A stretch of 64,000 bases of DNA from Oscillospiraceae bacterium (GCA_025757685.1 CP107220.1:1323501-1387500); one strand, 5' to 3'; positions 26,754 to 36,398 are shown, counted from the stretch's first letter. Numbers and translations: made by a program. The notes: generated from the sequence alone by a model not told the origin.

Positions 26754-27631
26754 TTGGAGTCCCCCTGGATTTCAAAATCTACGATCTCGTTAGCCAAAAT
26801 TAACCGATCACCGGACCGCATGGGATAATGCCGATTGGGTTGCAGCTTGGCACCGTTCAGCGTTGTACCATTGGTTGAGCCGTGATCAACAACGGTATAG
26901 CCGCCCTCTGTAATAGAAACGGTTACCTGGCGCTTGCTGATATAATCATTTTGTAAGACCAGATTACAGCAACTCGGGTCTGCGCCAATGGAAAATTCTG
27001 TTCCCTGCATCGGTACGGACTGACCGGTGCGCACCACAAAAAAGGTAGCTGTAGGCATTTGGGGCATTAAAACACACGTATCACCGGAGTGATTAGACAA
27101 ATCCTGCATAAGCGAAGCCGGATTAGGAGGCACAAAGCCCGGCACATATCCACTTGGTGGAACGAGAGGCTCCGTCTCACCGAAACCGTTTGGCGTCGGC
27201 GCTCCCTGCAATTCTGCTGCGCTGTACTTACCGTTGTCCGGCATATCCAGTGGCTCTGTCACGCCATAAAAATCCTCCACCGGAACATGCAAAGGTTCTG
27301 CCCCGCCATAGTTGCCGTCTGTAAAAGGCAAAATCGGTGCTGCGCTTTGTAAGTGCTGCACCGGCGTGTTCAACGGCTCCGTTGCGCCAACGGAATCATA
27401 GGCCGGTGCCATTAGCGGTTCCGTTGCGCCATACTGGTTTTGACCCGGCAGCGAAATTGGCTCTGTCATCTCCGCCATATTCTTCTGTGCAGCGCCACCA
27501 AAAGTTCTGGCAGTTTCATAAGGCGCCTGCATACCTATACCATTCGCCGCTGCCCACATATCCGGTGAACCGACCACATCACCGCAACTTTGATTTTTCT
27601 TCTTTTTCTTTCCAAATCTAAAAAGACTCAT
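26750..27631 (-). CDS. FHA protein with T-E-P-[L/I] repeat region
   Basis: 293 residues, the first gene of the cluster. Basic start (FRFGKKKKKN), then residues about 52-160 hold degenerate 14-20-residue repeats. Five contain T-E-P-L or T-E-P-I (T56, T70, T84, T125, T153) and one reads A-E-P-L. The C-terminal FHA domain (about 200-285) has FSIGADPSCCNLVLQ, S-K-R-Q instead of S-x-x-H, and S-T-N-G-T-T. FHA domains prefer pThr with a hydrophobic or acidic residue at +3, which T-E-P-L/I fits; the repeats may be a multivalent phospho-scaffold (inference). No membrane helix. Confidence 0.82.
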   Translation of the reverse strand: MSLFRFGKKKKKNQSCGDVVGSPDMWAAANGIGMQAPYETARTFGGAAQKNMAEMTEPISLPGQNQYGATEPLMAPAYDSVGATEPLNTPVQHLQSAAPILPFTDGNYGGAEPLHVPVEDFYGVTEPLDMPDNGKYSAAELQGAPTPNGFGETEPLVPPSGYVPGFVPPNPASLMQDLSNHSGDTCVLMPQMPTATFFVVRTGQSVPMQGTEFSIGADPSCCNLVLQNDYISKRQVTVSITEGGYTVVDHGSTNGTTLNGAKLQPNRHYPMRSGDRLILANEIVDFEIQGDSK

Positions 27632-27733
27632 TTTTCCTTAGTCCTATGATTTTCTATACGCATTCTCTTTTGAGGCTGCGGTTTTGTTGCGACTACATAT
27701 TCATATTTATTTTACAGTAACGAATTGTTCACT

Positions 27734-27762
27734 TCTATATGCTGTTTGCGTACTATTGGCAA
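27734..27762 (-). promoter_or_regulatory. Candidate promoter of the FHA/kinase cluster
   Basis: On the minus strand, TTGCCA, 17 bases and TATAGA, about 100 bases before the first FHA gene. The remaining spacer is AT-rich with no other better match, so the leader would be long. Confidence 0.4.
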
Positions 27763-27846
27763 TTTTTTGCCTAAATTTGCATATTTCTACGCGTGATTTG
27801 TCAATTTCTGTATATTTTTCCAGTTTAAAATCACTTTCACCTTGAT

Positions 27847-27875
27847 TTGCAATTTGGCAAGGGTTTTGGTATGAT
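27847..27875 (+). promoter_or_regulatory. Promoter for the esterase at 27931
   Basis: TTGCAA, 17 bases and TATGAT, 55 bases before the ATG. It is divergent from the FHA cluster; the 299-base gap 27632-27930 holds these two promoter candidates and no gene that can be supported. Confidence 0.65.
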
Positions 27876-27930
27876 GAGAACAGAAAGCGGTCGAGTTTAG
27901 AGGCGCAATCGATGGACGGGGGGTACGGGA

Positions 27931-29073
27931 ATGAAACCGAAAAAGCAATGGGATCACAAGTGGTACACGGAGGAATTTTTGCAACAACTAAAGGCAACGG
28001 CGGCGGTGGAGATGGACGGCGATTTGCCCTACATCACCAAATATGCACCGGACGCCGGTTCGCCAAATGGGATTGACCCGCGGCTGCTGGGCGGACCCAT
28101 GGGCAAAATGGCGCGGTCCACGCAGCTGGTGCCAAATTTCATTCTGGACCGGGTCAAGATTCCGGTAACACCGAAGATCTTGGCTGGATTCCGTGCCGGG
28201 TGTGACCGTGTTTCCTATGCCAAATGCGTACAGGCAAAGATTGAAGTGCGGGACAGCACCGTACCGGCGGCGGACGGTTATCCCATTCCCATTCGCATGT
28301 ACAACAGCGCCCAATGTGCGCCGGGCAGCCCCTGCCTGTATTTTATCCACGGCGGTGCCTTTGTAGGCGGCACCCTGCGCCCCTATGACGAGGGGTGGAA
28401 GCTGTTTGTAGAAAAGTTCCGCTTGCCCGTGGTGGCAGTAGATTACCGACTGCTGCCGGAGCACCCATATCCCACGCTGTACGATGACTGCTGCCGCGTA
28501 CTGGAATGGCTGGGCGGCGACGGTGCCCGGGAGCTGCACATTGACCCAAGGGCCGTTTTTGTGGTAGGTGACAGCGCCGGCGGCAACCTGGCCCAAGGCT
28601 GCGCCACCCGCTACAAAGGCACCCACCGGGTGCGGGGGCAGCTGCTGCTCTACCCCACCCTAAACCTGTTTGGCAGCACAGACCGCTACTATCACCCAAA
28701 AGAAACAGACTACCACCCGGCGCCGGGACAGCAAAAGCTGGCTATGGGACTGGTGCGGCAAATGGAGCTGCTCTCTCGCTCCGGCAAGTCCTTTTTGGGT
28801 ATTCCGAAGCCGGACGATCTGTGCAATCCCTACACCTCCGACCCGGCTGGGAACCCGCCCACTTTTCTCTCCGTAGGTGCGCTGGACTACCTGCGCAACG
28901 ACACGGTGGCTTGGGCCCACAAGCTGCACGACGCCGGCGTGCCCACCCGCCTGGTCATGTATAACGGTATGGGTCACGGCTTCTTAAACGCCATGGGCGT
29001 CTTTCCCCAGGCCGAGGACCTGCTGGACGAAATGGGCGCGTTTATCCAGAATGTTTGTAAAAGCCATCAATAG
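27931..29073 (+). CDS. Alpha/beta-hydrolase, HSL-like esterase
   Basis: 380 residues, soluble. The oxyanion motif is F-I-H-G-G-A-F, the nucleophile elbow V-G-D-S-A-G-G-N, and the catalytic histidine probably in G-M-G-H-G-F near the end. It belongs to the hormone-sensitive-lipase/acetyl-esterase group. The N-terminal ~100 residues are longer than in minimal members and could form a substrate-lid region. The GGGGGG stretch just upstream serves as ribosome site. It is a single-gene unit; its substrate is unknown. Confidence 0.87.
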   Translation: MKPKKQWDHKWYTEEFLQQLKATAAVEMDGDLPYITKYAPDAGSPNGIDPRLLGGPMGKMARSTQLVPNFILDRVKIPVTPKILAGFRAGCDRVSYAKCVQAKIEVRDSTVPAADGYPIPIRMYNSAQCAPGSPCLYFIHGGAFVGGTLRPYDEGWKLFVEKFRLPVVAVDYRLLPEHPYPTLYDDCCRVLEWLGGDGARELHIDPRAVFVVGDSAGGNLAQGCATRYKGTHRVRGQLLLYPTLNLFGSTDRYYHPKETDYHPAPGQQKLAMGLVRQMELLSRSGKSFLGIPKPDDLCNPYTSDPAGNPPTFLSVGALDYLRNDTVAWAHKLHDAGVPTRLVMYNGMGHGFLNAMGVFPQAEDLLDEMGAFIQNVCKSHQ

Positions 29074-29239
29074 CCGTTGACTGCGAGCTTTATTTGCTTT
29101 TCTAAACTCTACGCTGCGCAGATTGCGCGGCAGGCATCTGTGATCAAGCGGCGCAAACAAGATCCACCTCCACGGCAATCGGGGTGGCTTGAATAAAGTG
29201 CCGGTTGGGCGATAAGCATAACGAACACACGCAAAAAAA

Positions 29240-29268
29240 CAGCCATCACCGTAAAGGTGATGGCTGTT
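29240..29268 (-). terminator. Terminator of ilvC
   Basis: The 12-base stem ACAGCCATCACC / GGTGATGGCTGT with a 5-base loop is followed by TTTTTTT on the minus strand, 28 bases beyond the ilvC stop. The 166 bases between the esterase stop and this hairpin show nothing recognisable. Confidence 0.9.
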
Positions 29269-29296
29269 CGTTTGGTATTTATGAAGCGAACAGGAA

Positions 29297-30325
<1,029 letters not shown>

Positions 30326-30391
30326 CTAAAAAATAAGTTTAATTGAAGTCACAGTGTTGTATGATGTCGCTGTGGTTTCTTAACAATTCAC

Positions 30392-30420
30392 ATTATATCC
30401 TGTATGATGTCTGTTGTCAA
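30392..30420 (-). promoter_or_regulatory. Consensus promoter of ilvC with repeated GACATCATACA
   Basis: TTGACA, 17 bases and TATAAT on the minus strand, both perfect. The sequence GACATCATACA occurs inside the spacer and again about 40 bases downstream in the leader (near 30360-30370). A related CATACAAC lies in the regulator's own promoter. These are candidate operators for the adjacent FCD-type GntR protein. Confidence 0.85.
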
Positions 30421-30437
30421 TAGGCAATTTAAATTTT

Positions 30438-31094
30438 TTATAGATGCTCCATTGCATGAAGAATGTGCAGCCGCATGGCGGTGCGGGCGCCCTCGGCATT
30501 GCGCTTCTTAATGAAGTCCATAATCAGCCGATCGTCGTTTAGATTATCAGCGCTTACATCCTTGTCCCGGGTCATGACGATCACGCCTTTTTTGATGGCA
30601 TTGAAAATCACCGGCATAAACTGCTTCACAAACGCATTGTGCGTGGCATTGGCAATACTCTCATGGAACTTTTGCTCCTCTGCCGTGCGGTCCTCGCCGC
30701 TTAAGATCTTCTTTTCCACCTGCTCACCGTAGTAGCAAATCGCGTCAATTTCTTCCTGTGTTGCCCGCTGTGCAGCCAAAAAAGCGCAATCCGGTTCAAA
30801 CATCAGCCGCATCTCAAACAGATCGTCCAAGCCGGAAGCAATGTCGCTCAGATCCGCCGAGTCGATCACCGTATTGGCACTGACAAAGGTGCCCTTGCCC
30901 CGCCGAATCTCCAACACACCGCTGGTGGTCAAAATTCGAATGGCCTCCCGCAAGGTGGAACGACTAACGCCCAATTCCGCCGCCAGGTCATTCTCATTAG
31001 GCAGCTTATCTCCCACCGTAAAGCGGTGCTGAGTCTCGATCATATTCAAAATCTGCTGTGCCGTACTCTCCGGTAGCATTGCCGATCTTGGCAT
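30438..31094 (-). CDS. GntR-family transcription regulator, FadR/FCD subfamily
   Basis: 218 residues. The N-terminal winged helix (GDKLPNENDLAAELGVSRST, LREAIRILTTSGVLEIRRGKG) is followed by an all-helical FCD ligand domain (EMRLMFEPDCAFLAAQRAT, FHESIANATHNAF). FCD domains bind small organic acids or metals, so a metabolite sensor is likely. The ATG at 31094 is preferred over the GTG at 31103, which would lie within the ribosome site. The gene ends 17 bases before the -35 box of the ilvC promoter, and shared sequence motifs suggest control of ilvC and of itself; this needs testing. Confidence 0.9.
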   Translation of the reverse strand: MPRSAMLPESTAQQILNMIETQHRFTVGDKLPNENDLAAELGVSRSTLREAIRILTTSGVLEIRRGKGTFVSANTVIDSADLSDIASGLDDLFEMRLMFEPDCAFLAAQRATQEEIDAICYYGEQVEKKILSGEDRTAEEQKFHESIANATHNAFVKQFMPVIFNAIKKGVIVMTRDKDVSADNLNDDRLIMDFIKKRNAEGARTAMRLHILHAMEHL

Positions 31095-31114
31095 ATTCCT
31101 CACCTCTGCTCACA

Positions 31115-31143
31115 TCATAACACAAGTTGTATGCAAAAGTCAA
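31115..31143 (-). promoter_or_regulatory. Promoter of the GntR regulator
   Basis: TTGACT, 17 bases and TTATGA on the minus strand, with a very short leader to the ATG at 31094. The spacer contains GCATACAAC, related to the repeat at the ilvC promoter. Confidence 0.65.
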
Positions 31144-31224
31144 GGCGTTGTCTGACATCTTACAATTATAGAACTGATTTTCTGCTGTTCTTTGTTCACC
31201 CTGCACGAATTTGCCCTGCGGGGG

Positions 31225-31253
31225 TTGTAAATTGTGAACAAATGCTATATGAT
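31225..31253 (+). promoter_or_regulatory. Promoter of the DUF815 gene
   Basis: TTGTAA, 17 bases and TATGAT, about 41 bases before the ATG at 31295. It is divergent from the GntR promoter. Confidence 0.65.
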
Positions 31254-31294
31254 AAGGATATAAATAAGAGAATATATATAATGGAGCGTAAAAA

Positions 31295-32530
31295 ATGAAC
31301 AAAGCAACCCAATTACGATACAATATGGAGTCCCTATGCATCTATCAATTCAAGACAGACCCGGTGATGCACAGTTTACTGCACCTGCTGCGCAGCATAG
31401 AAGACGGCGAGGCTGTGCTGGAGGCGCAAAGTGCCTTTTTCAGCACACTGGCACCTCGAGACACGCTGCGCCGGTATATTTCCAAGTTGATCCTCACCGA
31501 CGACAATGTATTCAGCAAAGCCGCCGCCGGCGATGCGACAGACCGTCTGCACCCTGCGATCCTGGATGGTGTTAAAAGCGACCTTGCCAAGCTGGAGGCT
31601 ATTGCCGACCTGACCCCGGAAGATATTCTGCATGCAGTAGAAAATAAGGACCTGCGGGAAGTGCTGGGCACCCTGCCCCGATGGGAGAACGGCGAAGCGC
31701 TGCCGCCCCTGAGCCAAAACTGGGCGGAGCAAACGGAGGTACTGGCTGCATTCCATAAAAGAAACGGCTACGGTCTGTTTGCCAGCTACGCCGCCTTTGA
31801 GTGGCGGGATCACGCCCTCTCCCCCATCTCCGCCACGGACCCGATCCAGCTGTCCGATCTGAAGAACTATGAATTGCAGCGGAGCCAGGTGGTGGACAAT
31901 ACAGAGAGCTTTGTTTGCGGACTGCCCGCCAACAACGTGCTGCTGTACGGTGACCGGGGCACCGGCAAAAGCTCCACCATTCACGCCATCCTGAATGCAT
32001 ACAAAGAACAGGGTCTGCGCATGATCGAGATCCCCAAAAGCGCGGTGGAGGAGTTGTCCTTGATTCGGGAGTACCTGGCGGACAGCCCGATGAAATTTAT
32101 CATCTATATTGATGACCTAAGCTTTGACAGCCAGGACAACGCTTTTACAGAGCTGAAAGCGGCGCTGGAGGGCGGCCTGTCTGCCTGCCAGCCCAATACG
32201 CTGATCTATGCCACCTCCAACCGGCGCCACCTAATCAAAGAGAACTTCTCTGACCGGGAGGACGATGTAAACAAAAATGACACCCGCCAGGAACAACTGT
32301 CTCTGTCCGATCGGTTTGGGCTGACCATTACCTTTATTAACCCGGACAAAAAGGATTATCTGGACATTGTGGAAAAGATTGCCGCCGATCGTGGCCTGCA
32401 AGTGGACGCCCAGCGGCTGGACGCTGCCGCCGAGCAGTGGGCCGTGCGCCGAGGCGGTCGTTCTCCCCGTTGCGCCCGCCAGTTTATCGATCATGTGGAG
32501 AGCGCTCTGCGCCGGGGCAAAGAATGGTAA
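31295..32530 (+). CDS. DUF815-family AAA-type ATPase
   Basis: 411 residues. The N-terminal half is helical and variable; the ATPase core starts near residue 205 with Walker A G-D-R-G-T-G-K-S-S, then Walker B FIIYIDDLSFD, a sensor-type YATSNRRHL and an arginine-rich C-terminal lid (WAVRRGGRSPRCARQF). DUF815 proteins are widespread AAA-like ATPases without a settled function. The start has GGAG upstream. It precedes a two-component system by 110 bases on the same strand but is probably its own unit. Confidence 0.88.
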   Translation: MNKATQLRYNMESLCIYQFKTDPVMHSLLHLLRSIEDGEAVLEAQSAFFSTLAPRDTLRRYISKLILTDDNVFSKAAAGDATDRLHPAILDGVKSDLAKLEAIADLTPEDILHAVENKDLREVLGTLPRWENGEALPPLSQNWAEQTEVLAAFHKRNGYGLFASYAAFEWRDHALSPISATDPIQLSDLKNYELQRSQVVDNTESFVCGLPANNVLLYGDRGTGKSSTIHAILNAYKEQGLRMIEIPKSAVEELSLIREYLADSPMKFIIYIDDLSFDSQDNAFTELKAALEGGLSACQPNTLIYATSNRRHLIKENFSDREDDVNKNDTRQEQLSLSDRFGLTITFINPDKKDYLDIVEKIAADRGLQVDAQRLDAAAEQWAVRRGGRSPRCARQFIDHVESALRRGKEW

Positions 32531-32640
32531 AAATTCGTTCGCAAATTATTAAAAAATTTCATTTTTTGTTTACCGAATTCTAAAATTATGAACAAAAAAA
32601 CCTGCTATGATAGCAGTATCAAAGAAAAGGAGCGAAAACA

Positions 32641-33333
32641 ATGAGCAAAATTCTGGTAGTGGATGATGAATTAAACATCTGCGAATTACTGAAACTATAC
32701 TTAGAGAATGAGGGCTACACGGTGTTTACCGCCAACGACGGCCAAGCCGCCGTGACCGCCTTCCAGCAGAAGGCACCGGATTTGGTACTGCTGGACATTA
32801 TGCTGCCCAAGATGGACGGCTGGCAGGTGTGCCGAGAGATCCGCAAGACCTCTTCCGCCCCCATCATCATGCTCACCGCCAAGGGCGAGACCTTTGACAA
32901 GGTGCTGGGACTGGAGCTGGGCGCCGACGACTATGTGGTCAAGCCCTTTGACGCCAAAGAGGTGGTGGCCCGGGTGAAAGCTGTGCTGCGCCGCACCCAA
33001 GGCAAAAATGACAACGCCGAGGAAAGCAAGAAAGTGGTCACCTATGACAAGCTGGAGATCAACATTGCCAACTATGAATTGAAAGTCAACGGCGTGCAGA
33101 TTGACACGCCGCCTAAAGAGCTGGAGCTGATCTACCACTTTGCTTCCAACCCCAACCGCGTCTTTACCCGCGACCAGCTGCTGGACGAGGTATGGGGCTT
33201 TGAGTTTTACGGTGACTCCCGCACGGTGGATGTGCATGTGAAGCGCCTGCGTGAAAAGTTAGAGGGCGTCAGTGACAAATGGGAGCTGAAAACCGTTTGG
33301 GGCGTCGGCTACAAGTTTGAGACCAAGGAATAA
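32641..33333 (+). CDS. OmpR/PhoB-type response regulator
   Basis: 230 residues. The receiver domain has the acidic pair D8-D9, phospho-acceptor D52 (LVLLDIMLPKMDG) and the switch lysine in MLTAKGE. The C-terminal winged helix has KELELIYHFASNPNRVFTR and DSRTVDVHVKRLREKL. It activates or represses genes after phosphorylation by the kinase encoded 3 bases downstream. AAAGGAG is well placed. A strong promoter could not be fixed; an AT-rich stretch with TATGAT lies about 40 bases before the start. Confidence 0.95.
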   Translation: MSKILVVDDELNICELLKLYLENEGYTVFTANDGQAAVTAFQQKAPDLVLLDIMLPKMDGWQVCREIRKTSSAPIIMLTAKGETFDKVLGLELGADDYVVKPFDAKEVVARVKAVLRRTQGKNDNAEESKKVVTYDKLEINIANYELKVNGVQIDTPPKELELIYHFASNPNRVFTRDQLLDEVWGFEFYGDSRTVDVHVKRLREKLEGVSDKWELKTVWGVGYKFETKE

Positions 33334-33336
33334 GTA

Positions 33337-34860
33337 ATGGCGTTTAAGGATGTACTCGTCGGTAAAAAGCCGGTCAAAAGCAATATCTTTGCCAAATACT
33401 TCCTGCTGTTTGCCGCTATCTTTTTGGTCACTTTGACCGTGCTGGGCACCGCCCTGACCCTGATGGTCAACGCCTATTCTCAAAATGAACGCACCAACCT
33501 GCTGAAAGAGAATGTGCAAAGCGTATCCGGTACCATCAGTTCCTCATTGATCATGCAGGACATTAACAGTCGCTACAGCGTGGAAAAAGAGCTGATGTGC
33601 GAATCCCTGTATATTATTTCCAACTCTATCGACGCAGATGTATTTGTCTGTGATGTGGAGGGTAATATTATTCTGTGTAAGGAGCGGGCCTATTCCACCC
33701 CGTATTTTGGGGAGTTTACCACCTGCGCCCTGCACGACAGCTATTCCATCAGTTCCGCACTGCTGCAACGGGTGTACGAGACCGGCACCGTAACCGGGCG
33801 TATTACCGTACGCGGTCAAACCAATTATATTGTAGGCACCACCATCGTTAGCGACGGCGATGTGATCGGCTACACCTTTGCGCAGACCCAAACCGGCGTG
33901 CAGTCCCTGGCACTGGCGGTAATCCGCATTTTCCTGCTCAGCGCGCTGGCCTGTTTGATGCTGGCCTTCATCTGCATTTGGCACCTGACCAAAAAGATGG
34001 TGACCCCTTTGCAGCAAATGAGCGCTGCCGCCAAGCAATTTGCCATCGGCGACTTCTCTTACCGAGTCAAGGTGCGAGGCTGCGATGAGCTGGCGGATCT
34101 GGGCATTGCCTTTAACGATATGGCGGACGCACTGGATAAAACAGAAAGTTCCCGCGCCAGCTTTGTGGCCAATGTGTCCCACGAATTAAAAACGCCTATG
34201 ACCTCCATTGCCGGGTTTATTGACGGTATTTTGGACGGCACCATCCCCAAAGAGAAACAAAACTATTACCTGGGACTGGTAAGCACCGAGGTGCGCCGAC
34301 TGAGCCGCTTAGTGGTGGCCATGCTAAATATGAGCAAGATCGAGTCCGGCGAATTCCAAATGAAGCCCAATAACTATGACATCTCTGACCAAATCATCCG
34401 TATTCTTTTGACCTTTGAACAAAAGATCGAGAAGAAGAATATTGAGATCATCGGGCTGGAGGACCTGCAGCCCCAGTACATTGTGGCGGACCCGGATATG
34501 ATCTACCAGGTGATCTACAACCTGTTTGACAACGCAGTGAAGTTTACCAACGAGGACGGCTTTATCAAGGTTACGCTGGAGGATTTGGGCAGCCAAATTC
34601 GTGTAAGTATTAAGAACAGCGGCGCCGGCATTAAGGCCGAGGAGCTGTCCCGCGTGTTTGAGCGCTTCTATAAAGTTGACAAATCCCGCAGCCTGGACGC
34701 CAAGGGTGCCGGACTGGGATTATATATCGTAAAAATGATGGTGGAAATGCACTCCGGCAGAATTTATGCCAAGAGTGAAGACGAAAACACCGCGGAATTC
34801 GTATTCACCCTACCCAAGACATTCACCCCCGTCAATAAAAAAGGAGCAAAAGAAGCATGA
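33337..34860 (+). CDS. Membrane sensor histidine kinase
   Basis: 507 residues. Two membrane helices (YFLLFAAIFLVTLTVLGTALTLM and LAVIRIFLLSALACLMLAFICIWHL) flank an external sensor domain of about 130 residues. HAMP, the H-box FVANVSHELKTPMTSI, N-box (YNLFDNAVKFTNED), G-boxes (KGAGLGLYIVKMM) and the F-box are all present, so the kinase should be active. It pairs with the response regulator just upstream, and its stop overlaps the HtrA start (ATGA). The arrangement recalls WalK-type envelope stress systems, but no PAS domain or YycH/I gene is seen. Confidence 0.94.
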   Translation: MAFKDVLVGKKPVKSNIFAKYFLLFAAIFLVTLTVLGTALTLMVNAYSQNERTNLLKENVQSVSGTISSSLIMQDINSRYSVEKELMCESLYIISNSIDADVFVCDVEGNIILCKERAYSTPYFGEFTTCALHDSYSISSALLQRVYETGTVTGRITVRGQTNYIVGTTIVSDGDVIGYTFAQTQTGVQSLALAVIRIFLLSALACLMLAFICIWHLTKKMVTPLQQMSAAAKQFAIGDFSYRVKVRGCDELADLGIAFNDMADALDKTESSRASFVANVSHELKTPMTSIAGFIDGILDGTIPKEKQNYYLGLVSTEVRRLSRLVVAMLNMSKIESGEFQMKPNNYDISDQIIRILLTFEQKIEKKNIEIIGLEDLQPQYIVADPDMIYQVIYNLFDNAVKFTNEDGFIKVTLEDLGSQIRVSIKNSGAGIKAEELSRVFERFYKVDKSRSLDAKGAGLGLYIVKMMVEMHSGRIYAKSEDENTAEFVFTLPKTFTPVNKKGAKEA

Positions 34861-36398
34861 GCGACTATGAACAGAACCCGATAAACGGCAGCCAGCCCCC
34901 CCAGGGGGACAGCCAACCGAACACCGGCTATACGCCATATCAACAACCGGGCACCTATTACACACCACCCCAACCGGAGCAGTCCCAAACGCCGCCCACC
35001 GGCGACAACGGCACCACCTATCACTACGCCTACCACAGCGGCAACCAGCCCGGCGCAGCCTACAACGGCCAGCAGACCGGTGCCGCTGACCATACCACCC
35101 AGGCACAGTCCACCGGCCAGACTTACGGCACCCCCACAGAGCCGCCGGAGCCGGGCAAGCCGGAAAAAAAGAAGAACAAAAAGACAATTGCCATCGTGGT
35201 GAGCGTGCTGGTGGTGTGTGTGGTGATCGCCGTTACCGGCATTGTACTGGCAGCCACCGGCGTACTCTCCGGGGATAAGGAAGAAAAAACAGACGGCACC
35301 TCCACCTCTCAGGACAGCGGATCTGACACACAGACCGTCAGCGGCGGCAGCGTGGCAACCAAGGACGACAGCGGCAACCTGACTGTTGCCGGCGTAGCCA
35401 AAAAAGCCATGGACTCCTGCGTGGGTATTACCGTCTATTCCAAGCAGAATTCCTACAGCAACTTCTACGGCTACGGCTCCAATAACAGCTCCGACAGCAG
35501 TGACGACCAGCAAGCCAGCGGCGAGGGCTCCGGCGTGATTATGAAGGAAGCGAACGGCAAGACCTATATTATGACCTGTGCCCATGTGATCGCCGACGGC
35601 AGCAGCTTTAAGGTGACCCTGAATAACGGCAAAGAATACACCGCCACAATGGTGGGTGCCGACAGCCAAACGGACATCGGCGTGCTTTCCATTGAAGCCA
35701 CCGGGCTGCAAGCAGCCACCTTTGCCGACAGCAAAAGCCTGACCGTCGGCGAGCAAGTGGTGGCCATCGGCTGTCCCGGCGGTCTGGAATTCAAGAACAG
35801 CGTCACCAGCGGCTATATTTCCGCTTTGGATCGCCCGGTGGAAAGCTCCATCGGCTACGACAACGAGTGTATCCAAACGGACGCAGCCATCAATCCGGGC
35901 AACTCCGGCGGCGCGCTGTTTAACATGCAGGGTCAGGTGATCGGCATCAACTCCTCTAAGATCGCCTCCACCGAGTACGAGGGTATGGGCTTTGCAGTGC
36001 CCAGCTCCACCGCTGTGGATACCGCCAACAGCCTGATTAAAAACGGCTATGTAGCCGGTCGCGCCAAGATCGGCGTCACCTACAACACCATTACCAGCTA
36101 CAACAACGCTGACGCCATCCTCTCCGCCCTGACAGAAAAGGGCTTTAAGAACGCCAAGGGCACCATGGTAATCAACCAAGTGAGCAGTGACTCTGACCTG
36201 GCCGGCAAACAGGTAAAGCAGTACGATATGATCGTAGCCGTCAATGGCAAGACCATGACCTCCACCGATGTGATGACGCAGGTGCTTTCCGATAGCAAGC
36301 CCGGCGACACCATCAAGCTGACCATTGCCCGCATTGAGGGCAACCAGATCAAGACCTTTAAGGTAGACTGCAAGCTGATTGAAAGCAAAGGCAATTAA
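34857..36398 (+). CDS. HtrA/DegP-type membrane serine protease with PDZ domain
   Basis: 513 residues. A cytoplasmic N-tail of about 105 residues is rich in Pro, Gln and Tyr; a membrane helix at about 109-134 anchors a trypsin-like protease outside. The triad is H243 (TCAHVIADG), D273 (QTDIGVLSIE) and S350 (NPGNSGGALF). A PDZ domain covers about 390-490. It degrades or refolds misfolded envelope proteins. The overlap with the histidine kinase gene suggests that the two-component system senses envelope stress and controls or is controlled with this protease. Confidence 0.93.
   Translation: MSDYEQNPINGSQPPQGDSQPNTGYTPYQQPGTYYTPPQPEQSQTPPTGDNGTTYHYAYHSGNQPGAAYNGQQTGAADHTTQAQSTGQTYGTPTEPPEPGKPEKKKNKKTIAIVVSVLVVCVVIAVTGIVLAATGVLSGDKEEKTDGTSTSQDSGSDTQTVSGGSVATKDDSGNLTVAGVAKKAMDSCVGITVYSKQNSYSNFYGYGSNNSSDSSDDQQASGEGSGVIMKEANGKTYIMTCAHVIADGSSFKVTLNNGKEYTATMVGADSQTDIGVLSIEATGLQAATFADSKSLTVGEQVVAIGCPGGLEFKNSVTSGYISALDRPVESSIGYDNECIQTDAAINPGNSGGALFNMQGQVIGINSSKIASTEYEGMGFAVPSSTAVDTANSLIKNGYVAGRAKIGVTYNTITSYNNADAILSALTEKGFKNAKGTMVINQVSSDSDLAGKQVKQYDMIVAVNGKTMTSTDVMTQVLSDSKPGDTIKLTIARIEGNQIKTFKVDCKLIESKGN

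Noticed and set aside
7984..27631. The cluster as a type VI or type VII secretion locus.
   Set aside because: No FtsK/SpoIIIE-type ATPase, WXG100 protein, EsaB-like ubiquitin fold, ClpV, VipA/B or Hcp was found among its genes. Only regulatory parts similar to such loci are present, although secretion genes could lie elsewhere.
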